Shown here: one piece after another, positions 5,176 to 11,715 of the stretch | Position numbering within the stretch: position 1 is the stretch's first letter | How the letters are laid out: the number at the start of each line of letters is the position of its first letter | DNA from: Betaproteobacteria bacterium | GTDB lineage: Bacteria > Pseudomonadota > Gammaproteobacteria > Burkholderiales > Usitatibacteraceae | Reading direction: 5' to 3' | Assembly: GCA_012274175.1 (NCBI GenBank) | Contig: JAAOZZ010000288.1 | Coordinates: 1 to 14,502 of the forward strand | Length of the DNA: 14,502 bases | Program-made: the position numbers and the translations under genes | Notes under the pieces: generated by a model | Database searches by the model: none | Seen by the model: only the letters and a program-made list of their open reading frames with translations | What the model was told of the DNA's origin: nothing

Positions 5176-8100
5176 GTGCGCGAGCACCCGGTGACCATCG
5201 TGTGCGGCGAGACGGGCTCGGGCAAGACTACCCAGATCCCGAAGATCTGCCTCGCCCTGGGGCGCGGTGCCGCGGGCCTCATCGGCTGTACGCAGCCGCG
5301 GCGCATCGCGGCGCGCAGCCTCGCCCATCGCCTGGCCCACGAGCTTCCCGGCGCGCCGAAAGGCTTCGTCGGCCACAAGATCCGCTTCCAGGACGCCACC
5401 CGCCCCGACACGGTGGTGAAGATCATGACCGACGGGGTGCTGCTCGCCGAGACCCATTCGGACCGGGAGCTGCGCGCCTACGACACGCTCATCGTCGACG
5501 AGGCCCACGAGCGCAGCCTGAACGTGGACTTCCTGCTGGGCTACCTGAAGCGGCTCGTCACGGCGCGCCCCGAGCTCAAGGTGATCGTCACCTCCGCCAC
5601 CATCGATACCGACCGGTTCTCGCGCTTCTTCGGCGGCGCGCCGGTGATCGAGGTGTCGGGGCGCACTTATCCGGTGGAAGTCCGCTACCGGCCCGATTTC
5701 TTCGAAGTGCAGGAGAAGGACGACGAGCCCGTGGACCTGAGCGAGGCCATCGCCAGGGCGGTGGACGAGATCGCCCGCGAGAGCCGCGGCGGTGACGTGC
5801 TCGTTTTCCTTCCCGGCGAGCGCGAGATCCGCGAGGCGGCCGAGGCGCTGCGAAAGCTCTCCCTCGCGAAGACGGGCAAGGGGCAGCTGGAGATCCTTCC
5901 GCTCTTCTCGCGCCTCACCGCCGAGGAGCAGGACCGCGTCTTCGAGCGCGGAGCACACCGGCGCATCGTGCTCGCGACCAACGTGGCGGAGACCTCCCTC
6001 ACGGTCCCCGGCATCCACTACGTGATCGACACCGGACTCGCGCGCGTGAAGCGCTACTCGCCGCGCCAGAAGATCGACCAGCTTCGCATCGAGCCGATTT
6101 CGCAAGCGGCGGCGCGACAGCGCGCGGGACGCTGCGGCCGGGTGGCGAGCGGTGTGGCGATCCGCCTCTACGAAGAGAAGGAATTCCTCGAGCGCCCCGA
6201 GTACACCACGCCCGAGATCCTGCGGACTTCGCTCGCCTCCGTGATCCTGCGCATGGCCGCCCTCGAGCTGGGTCCCATCGCGGAGTATCCCTTCCTCGAG
6301 CCGCCCACGCCCCGCCAGGTGGAGGACGGCTACCGGCAGCTCTTCGAGCTGGGCGCCATCGACGCCGAGCGCAGCCTCACGGACACGGGCCGGGAGCTGG
6401 CGCGCCTTCCCGTCGATCCGCGCATCGGGCGCATGCTGCTCGCGGCGCGCGAGTTCCATTGCCTCGCGGAGATGGTGATCCTCGCCGCCGCGCTCTCGAT
6501 CCAGGATCCGCGCGACCGCCCCCAGGCGCTGCGGGAACAGTCGGACCGCGCCCATGAGGAGTTCCGCGACGAGGCCTCGGACTTTCTCCAGCTTCTCAAC
6601 CTGTGGAAGTTCTTCGACACCGAGTTCGCCCATAAGAAATCCAACCGCAAGCTGATCGAGACCTGCCGCGAGCATTTTCTCTCATACGTGCGCATGCGGG
6701 AGTGGCGCGACCTCGCGGGCCAGCTGCGGGAGATGGCCTCGGAGCTGAAGATCCGCGAGAACGCGAGCCCCGCGACCTACGAGCAGGTCCATCGCGCGCT
6801 CCTGGCGGGCCTCATCGGCAACGTCGGCATGAAGGCGCTCGACGGCGACCACTACCACGGCCCGCGGGGCCTGCAGTTCCACGTGTGGCCGGGTTCGGGG
6901 CTGAAGAAGAACCGTCCGCGCTGGGTGATGGCGGGCGAGCTGCAGGAGACGACCCGCGTCTTCGCGCGCAACGTCGCCCGGGTGGAGCCCGACTGGATCG
7001 AGCGCGCCGCCGCGCACCTCGTGGACCGGACCCTGGTGGAGCCCCATTGGGACAAGGCGCGGGGGGAAGCGGTGGCCTACGAGAACGTCACACTCCACGG
7101 CCTCGTGCTCGCGGCGCGGCGCAAGGTGAGCCTCGCACCCATCGACCCCGTGCGCGCCCGCGAGATCTTCATCGAGGGCGCCCTCGTCGCCGGGCAGTTC
7201 GAGTCCCCGCACCCGTTCTGGACCCATAACCGCAAGCTGGTCCAGGAGATCGAGGAGCTCGAGCACCGGGCGCGCCGTCCCGACGTGCTGGTGGACGACC
7301 GCGCGGTGTTCGCCTACTACGACGCGCGCCTGCCGAAGGAAGCGCGGGACGCGAGATCCTTCGATACGTGGTACCGGAGTGCCGCGGCCCAGGATCCGAA
7401 GCTGCTGTTCCTTGCGCGCGAGGACCTCATGCGCCACGGCGCGGAGTCGGTGACCGAGGAGCTTTTTCCCCGCCAGGCGCGCATCGGAGAGGCCACGCTC
7501 CCGCTCGCCTATCGCTTCGAGCCCGGTCATCCGATGGACGGCGTCACGATGAACGTGCCACTCGCGCTCCTCAACCAGGTGGACGATGGGGCGCTCGACT
7601 GGCTCGTCCCCGGCATGATCCGGGACAAGGTGACCTGGCTCATGAAGGCGTTGCCCAAGCGCATCCGCACGCAGCTCGTGCCCGTGCCGGAGCACGTGAC
7701 CCGATTCCTGGGCGAGACCGTGCCGGGGGAGAAGACGGTGAAGGACGCGGTGCTCGCCTACGCGGGAAAGATCGCGGGCGAGCGGCTGGACGGCGACGTG
7801 TGGTCGAAGGAGGAGCCGCCGGCCCACCTGCGGATGAACGTGCGCGTGGTGGACGAGGCGAAGCGCGAGCTCGCCATGGGGCGCGATCTCGCCCAGCTGC
7901 GCCTGCGCCTGGGCGAGGCGGCGAGCCTCACGCTCGCCAAAGCCAAGCCCGGCATGGAGCGCGAAGGCATCACCGCGTGGGATTTCGGCGAGCTTCCGGA
8001 GCAGGTGAGCTTCCGCCGCGGCAACCAGACGCTCACGGGATATCCCGCGCTCGTGGACGATAGCGCGAGTGTCGCGATCCGCCTCTTCGACACGCGCGAC

Positions 8101-8817
8101 AAGGCGCAAGCGGCGCACCGCGCGGGAGCCAAGCGCCTGCTCGCCCTCGAATGGAAGGAGCAGGTGAAGGCGCTCGATCGCGCGCTGCCCGGCTTCAACG
8201 CGCTGGCCCTCCGGTTCAACGCGACCATTCCCGCGGACCGCCTGAAGGCGGACCTGGTGGAGGCCATCCTGGATCGCGCGTTCATCGGCGAGGACGCTCC
8301 GCCGCGCACCGCGAAGGAATTCGAGGAGCAGAAGAAGCGCGCGAAGACGCGGCTTCCCGCGGTGACGGAGGGTGCGGTGCGCTACGCCGCGGCGATCGGC
8401 GAGGCGAGCCAGCAATTCCTGCAGGTCCTCGCGCAAAGCGCCTCCCTCGGGCGGGTGGCGCAGGAAGTGAAGGCGATCGGCGAGCGGCTGGTCTACCCCG
8501 GGTTCCTCGCGCGCACGCCCTGGGAGCGCCTCGAGCACCTGCCGCGGTATCTCAAGGGCTACGCGCTGCGCCTGCAGAAGTACCGCGCCAATGCCGAGCG
8601 CGACCAGAAGCACGCGGCCGCGGTGCACACGCTTTGGGCCAACTACGAGGCCCGCGCCAAGGCCGACCGCGACGCGGTCCGGCACGATCCGAAGCTCGAG
8701 GAATTCCGCTGGTTGATCGAGGAGCTGCGGGTGTCGCTCTTCGCCCAGGAGCTGCGCACGCCGCTGCCGGTTTCGGCCAAGCGCCTGCAGCGCTTCTGGG
8801 ACGAGCACCTGCGCTGA
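5176..8817 (+). CDS. hrpA: ATP-dependent RNA helicase HrpA (DEAH-box), main reading frame
   Basis: From GTG 5176 the frame gives 1213 residues. Adding the shifted 5' piece makes about 1288, close to the roughly 1300 of E. coli HrpA. Helicase motifs are intact: Walker A GETGSGKT (5206-5229), TQPRR (motif Ia), DEAH (5497-5508), SAT in VTSATIDTDRF (motif III), ATNVAETSLTVPG (motif V) and QRAGRCGR (6118-6141, motif VI). The helicase-associated winged-helix/HA2 region follows at about 6300-6600. Then comes an OB-like region (about 6780-7000) and a long C-terminal part (about 7090-8810) corresponding to the HrpA-specific DUF3418. It is a cytoplasmic RNA helicase implicated in mRNA processing and translation-related remodelling. 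GTG 5176 is unlikely to be the natural start, since conserved residues precede it in the same frame. The gene appears to be transcribed alone. Confidence 0.93.
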   Translation: MREHPVTIVCGETGSGKTTQIPKICLALGRGAAGLIGCTQPRRIAARSLAHRLAHELPGAPKGFVGHKIRFQDATRPDTVVKIMTDGVLLAETHSDRELRAYDTLIVDEAHERSLNVDFLLGYLKRLVTARPELKVIVTSATIDTDRFSRFFGGAPVIEVSGRTYPVEVRYRPDFFEVQEKDDEPVDLSEAIARAVDEIARESRGGDVLVFLPGEREIREAAEALRKLSLAKTGKGQLEILPLFSRLTAEEQDRVFERGAHRRIVLATNVAETSLTVPGIHYVIDTGLARVKRYSPRQKIDQLRIEPISQAAARQRAGRCGRVASGVAIRLYEEKEFLERPEYTTPEILRTSLASVILRMAALELGPIAEYPFLEPPTPRQVEDGYRQLFELGAIDAERSLTDTGRELARLPVDPRIGRMLLAAREFHCLAEMVILAAALSIQDPRDRPQALREQSDRAHEEFRDEASDFLQLLNLWKFFDTEFAHKKSNRKLIETCREHFLSYVRMREWRDLAGQLREMASELKIRENASPATYEQVHRALLAGLIGNVGMKALDGDHYHGPRGLQFHVWPGSGLKKNRPRWVMAGELQETTRVFARNVARVEPDWIERAAAHLVDRTLVEPHWDKARGEAVAYENVTLHGLVLAARRKVSLAPIDPVRAREIFIEGALVAGQFESPHPFWTHNRKLVQEIEELEHRARRPDVLVDDRAVFAYYDARLPKEARDARSFDTWYRSAAAQDPKLLFLAREDLMRHGAESVTEELFPRQARIGEATLPLAYRFEPGHPMDGVTMNVPLALLNQVDDGALDWLVPGMIRDKVTWLMKALPKRIRTQLVPVPEHVTRFLGETVPGEKTVKDAVLAYAGKIAGERLDGDVWSKEEPPAHLRMNVRVVDEAKRELAMGRDLAQLRLRLGEAASLTLAKAKPGMEREGITAWDFGELPEQVSFRRGNQTLTGYPALVDDSASVAIRLFDTRDKAQAAHRAGAKRLLALEWKEQVKALDRALPGFNALALRFNATIPADRLKADLVEAILDRAFIGEDAPPRTAKEFEEQKKRAKTRLPAVTEGAVRYAAAIGEASQQFLQVLAQSASLGRVAQEVKAIGERLVYPGFLARTPWERLEHLPRYLKGYALRLQKYRANAERDQKHAAAVHTLWANYEARAKADRDAVRHDPKLEEFRWLIEELRVSLFAQELRTPLPVSAKRLQRFWDEHLR

Positions 8818-8822
8818 CCCGC

Positions 8823-8828
8823 TAGAAT
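8823..8828 (+). promoter_or_regulatory. Candidate -10 box TAGAAT directly before the aminotransferase start
   Basis: TAGAAT ends 6 bases before the ATG at 8835, in the 17-base gap after hrpA. Transcription would begin at about the start codon, and no Shine-Dalgarno is present, suggesting a leaderless mRNA for the aminotransferase operon. The -35 region would lie inside the end of hrpA and is not consensus-like. Confidence 0.4.
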
Positions 8829-8834
8829 GTCGCC

Positions 8835-10016
8835 ATGAACGACCTCGCCGCCCGCCTGCACGTCGCCGCGCGCATGGCCCACATCGCGCCCTTCGAGGTG
8901 ATGGAGATCCAGAAGCTCGCGCGCCAGGTGGAAGCCCAGGGCCACGACGTCGTTCGCCTCGAGATCGGAGAGCCCGACTTCCGCACGCCCGCGCCGGTGG
9001 TGGAGGCCGCCAAGAAAGCCCTCGATACGCATCCCATGTTCTATACGTCGGCGATGGGATTGCCGGAGCTGCGGGAGGCGATCTCCGGCTTCTATCGCGA
9101 CCGCTACGGCGTGGAAGTGCCCGCGAGCCGGATCGCGGTCACCGCGGGCTCGAGCGGCGCGCTGCTGCTCGCCTTCGGCGTGCTGCTCGATCCGGGCGAC
9201 GGCGTGCTGCTCGCCGATCCGGGATATCCGTGCAACCGCCATTTCATGCGCGCCCTGGGCGCGGTGCCGCGCCCCGTGGCGGTCGGTGCGGAAACGAAGT
9301 ACCAGCTCACCGCGGATCTCGCGCGCCGGCACTGGGACGCCACCACGCGCATGGCGATGGTGGCGAGCCCGTCCAATCCCACGGGCACGCTGGTGGAAGC
9401 GAAGGAGATGGCGTCGCTCGCGGCCCTCGCCCGGGAGAAGGGCGGCACGCTGCTGGCCGACGAGATCTACCACGGCCTCACCTACGGAGTCGACGCGCGC
9501 ACCGCCGCCGAATGCGGCGAGGACGTGATCGTCATCAACAGCTTCTCGAAGTACTTCCAGATGACGGGCTGGCGGCTGGGGTGGCTCGTGGTCCCGCCGT
9601 CCCTCGCGCGCGAAGTGGAGACCCTCGCGCAGAATCTCTTCATCTCGCCTTCGGCGGTGGCGCAGCACGCGGCACTCGCGTGCTTCTCTCCCGCCACGCT
9701 CGCGATCCCCGAGGAGCGCCGCGCCGAGCTGGACGCCCGCAGGCGCTTCCTCGTGCCCGCCCTCGAGTCCCTGGGCTTCGGCGTGCCGGTGGTGCCCCAG
9801 GGTGCTTTCTACGTCTACGCCGATTGCTCGCGGCTCACCGGCGACAGCTTCGCGTTCGCGCGCGAGATCCTCGCCCGCGCCCATGTAGCGGTGACGCCGG
9901 GCAGGGACTTCGGCGCCAATGCGCCCGAGCGCCACATCCGCATCGCCTACACGCAGCCCGTGGCGCGCCTGGAGGAAGCGATCGCGCGCATCCGCAGGTT
10001 CCTGTCGGAGCGATGA
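8835..10016 (+). CDS. PLP-dependent class I/II aminotransferase
   Basis: This 393-residue protein is of normal length for a fold-type I aminotransferase of the aspartate aminotransferase superfamily. Visible landmarks are LEIGEPDF near the N terminus (substrate/cofactor loop) and YTSAMGLPELREAI. SNPTG follows with N181, and DEIY with D209 and Y212 contacting the pyridine ring and phenolic oxygen of PLP. SFSKYFQMTGWRLGW carries the Schiff-base lysine K239. R369 in RHIRIAY binds the substrate alpha-carboxylate. It is cytoplasmic. The amino donor and acceptor cannot be read from sequence; relatives include aspartate, alanine and branched/aromatic enzymes. Its stop overlaps the ATG of the next gene (ATGA at 10013-10016), making it the first gene of a three-gene coupled unit. 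It probably has its own leaderless promoter. Confidence 0.93.
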   Translation: MNDLAARLHVAARMAHIAPFEVMEIQKLARQVEAQGHDVVRLEIGEPDFRTPAPVVEAAKKALDTHPMFYTSAMGLPELREAISGFYRDRYGVEVPASRIAVTAGSSGALLLAFGVLLDPGDGVLLADPGYPCNRHFMRALGAVPRPVAVGAETKYQLTADLARRHWDATTRMAMVASPSNPTGTLVEAKEMASLAALAREKGGTLLADEIYHGLTYGVDARTAAECGEDVIVINSFSKYFQMTGWRLGWLVVPPSLAREVETLAQNLFISPSAVAQHAALACFSPATLAIPEERRAELDARRRFLVPALESLGFGVPVVPQGAFYVYADCSRLTGDSFAFAREILARAHVAVTPGRDFGANAPERHIRIAYTQPVARLEEAIARIRRFLSER

Positions 10017-10471
10017 CCATGTGGCTCGACGCGCTGCTCGCCTACCTGCATTTCACCGCCATCTTCGTGCTGTTCTCCTTCCTCGTGGTCGAGGTGATGA
10101 TGATGCGCGGAGGCCTCGACCAACCCGCCGTGCGCCTCCTCGGGCGCGTGGACCTGTGGTATTTCGGCTCCGCCGGAGCGGTGCTCGTGACGGGCTTGCT
10201 GCGCCTCGTGTTCGGCGCGAGGGGTCCCGACTTCTACCTCACCGCGTGGCCGATCTACGCAAAGCTGGGGCTTTTCTTCACCGTGGGGATCATGTCCATC
10301 TCGCCCACGCTCGCCTTCATCCGCTGGCGGCGCATGTTCGACCACGATGCCGCGTGGCAGGTGCCCGAGGCGGAGCGGAAACGCGTGCGCCGCTTCGTGA
10401 TGATCGAGTTGCACCTGGCGGCACTCATCCCGGTCTTCGCGGTGATCATGGCGCGCGGCCTGGGACCCTGA
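10013..10471 (+). CDS. DUF2214-like four-helix inner-membrane protein
   Basis: This is a 152-residue integral membrane protein. Four hydrophobic helices are visible at about 8-29, 51-69, 82-103 and 129-148, joined by charged loops; one loop (about 104-128, WRRMFDHDAAW to AERKRVRR) is strongly basic and probably cytoplasmic. YLHF near the start, the Glu in VVEVMMMR, the tryptophan-tyrosine pair in DLWYF and the IYAKLGLFF segment fit the DUF2214 family as I recall it. The function is unknown. The conserved histidines H13 and H134 lie within helices, which in other small four-helix proteins can bind haem or quinone, but that is speculation. The gene overlaps the aminotransferase stop and its own stop overlaps the methyltransferase start (TGATG), so it is translated as the middle member of the unit. 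Confidence 0.8.
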   Translation: MTMWLDALLAYLHFTAIFVLFSFLVVEVMMMRGGLDQPAVRLLGRVDLWYFGSAGAVLVTGLLRLVFGARGPDFYLTAWPIYAKLGLFFTVGIMSISPTLAFIRWRRMFDHDAAWQVPEAERKRVRRFVMIELHLAALIPVFAVIMARGLGP

Positions 10472-11688
10472 TGGCTATTGCGGTTCGTCCCGCGCTCGCA
10501 TTCGCGCCGGGATTCGCGCTCGAATCGGCCGATGGCAGGCCCGTGCTGCGCGCGACCCTCGAAGTCATGTCCGCTGTGGTGTTCATGCCCCATTTCCGGG
10601 TGCGCATCGATTCGGCCGCCGCCGTGCTCGAAAGCGATTCCCGGGACACCTGTTACCTCGGCTGGCTGCCGCGCGGAAAGTATCGCGTGGACATCGTGTT
10701 GCCCGACGCATTGCCGGCGGGTCCGGGGCGCGTGCAGGCCGAGGCGCGCCATCGGCATGGGTTCGAGGACGTAACGGCCGGCGCGACCGAGGCGTCGTTC
10801 ACGGCACCCGCACCGGGCACGCGGAGCGTGGCGTCCATCGCCTGGACGATCGAGTCGATCGCTCCCACCCCGCCCCTGGCGGAGCTTTCGTGGCGCAAGG
10901 GACACACTGACTGGTTCTTCCGCCATTTCGACCACGCGGCGAGTGTCGTCATCGGCTACATCCTCGCGGATTCCCCGTTGCTGCGCGAGCGTGTCCTCGA
11001 CGTCGGTTGCGGCGACGGCATCACGGACCTGAGCATCGCGATGCGTACCGGGTGCCGCGAGCTGGTGGGCATCGATCCGTTCCGCGGCTACGAGCGCCTG
11101 CCGGACATCATCGCGCGCAATCATCTGCCCTCCGATGCGGTTCCCGGCAACCTGCGATTCATGGACGCCGACGCCAATAGCCTTCCGTTTCCCGACGACC
11201 GGTTCGACGTGGTGCTCTCCTGGGGCTCGCTCGAGCACATCGCAGGAGGGTACGCGCAGGCGCTCGCGGAAATCCGGCGCGTGCTTCGTCCCGGCGGTCT
11301 CTTCTTCGTGCATCCGGGCCTGTACTACTCGAACTTCGGCCACCACCTCGGGGAATTCTGCGACGAGCCGTTCTTCCACCTGAAGAAGCCCCTCGAGGAG
11401 ATCCGGCGCATCGTGTTGGAGAACCCGCCGCGGTACATGGATCGCTCGGGAGAGTTCTCGACCCCCGCGCAATACTGGCAGTGGTTCCGCGAGTTGAATC
11501 CGATCACGGTGACCGGGTTCGAGCAGGAGCTGCGCGCACTGGACTTCGAGCCGTGGCGCGTGGCGATCCGCACGGAGGGTGTCATCGAGTACACGCCCGA
11601 GATTCTCCGGTATCCGATGCAGGACCTCGCGACCACCGAGCTCTACATGTCCTGCGTGAACCGCAAGCCCGGCTCGGGCGCAGGCTGA
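10471..11688 (+). CDS. Two-domain class I SAM-dependent methyltransferase with N-terminal beta-rich domain
   Basis: This is a 405-residue protein. Residues about 1-130 form an alternating hydrophobic, beta-rich domain (RATLEVMSAVVF, HFRVRID, LGWLPRGKYRVDIVLP, ASIAWTIES) resembling the carbohydrate-binding C-terminal domain of Wzt-type O-antigen transporters. This resemblance is by pattern only. Residues about 150-290 are a class I methyltransferase: motif I VLDVGCGDG (175-183), the acidic ribose-binding D202 in GIDPF, MDADANSLPFPDDRFDVVLS (motifs II/III) and VLRPGG (271-276). The last ~110 residues (YSNFGHHLGEFC, PAQYWQWFRELNPI) form a helical cap likely to shape the substrate site. Its ATG overlaps the upstream stop (TGATG). 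Given the front domain, a sugar or cell-surface glycan is a plausible acceptor; a lipid or small molecule cannot be excluded. Confidence 0.82.
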   Translation: MAIAVRPALAFAPGFALESADGRPVLRATLEVMSAVVFMPHFRVRIDSAAAVLESDSRDTCYLGWLPRGKYRVDIVLPDALPAGPGRVQAEARHRHGFEDVTAGATEASFTAPAPGTRSVASIAWTIESIAPTPPLAELSWRKGHTDWFFRHFDHAASVVIGYILADSPLLRERVLDVGCGDGITDLSIAMRTGCRELVGIDPFRGYERLPDIIARNHLPSDAVPGNLRFMDADANSLPFPDDRFDVVLSWGSLEHIAGGYAQALAEIRRVLRPGGLFFVHPGLYYSNFGHHLGEFCDEPFFHLKKPLEEIRRIVLENPPRYMDRSGEFSTPAQYWQWFRELNPITVTGFEQELRALDFEPWRVAIRTEGVIEYTPEILRYPMQDLATTELYMSCVNRKPGSGAG

Positions 11689-11709
11689 CGGCCCTCGAGG
11701 CTGGGGCCG
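11689..11709. terminator. Weak shared terminator candidate between convergent genes
   Basis: The 27-base gap between the convergent methyltransferase and GGDEF-EAL genes holds a 6-base stem, CGGCCC (11689-11694) with GGGCCG (11704-11709), around a nine-base loop. No T-run is present on either side, so efficient intrinsic termination is doubtful. The position between two converging stops is the main reason to list it. Confidence 0.25.
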
Positions 11710-11715
11710 GCGGGG

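Noticed and set aside
4207..6675. Long minus-strand open frame (822 codons) across the PAS gene, the gap and hrpA
   Set aside because: It is antisense to the conserved helicase motifs, is composed of low-complexity Arg/Ala/Glu/His-rich sequence typical of GC-rich shadow frames, and shows no recognisable domain.
6682..8808. Minus-strand open frame of 708 codons antisense to the end of hrpA
   Set aside because: It mirrors the hrpA C-terminal region; its composition (RH, RL, EQ runs) is that of a shadow frame and no family motif is visible.
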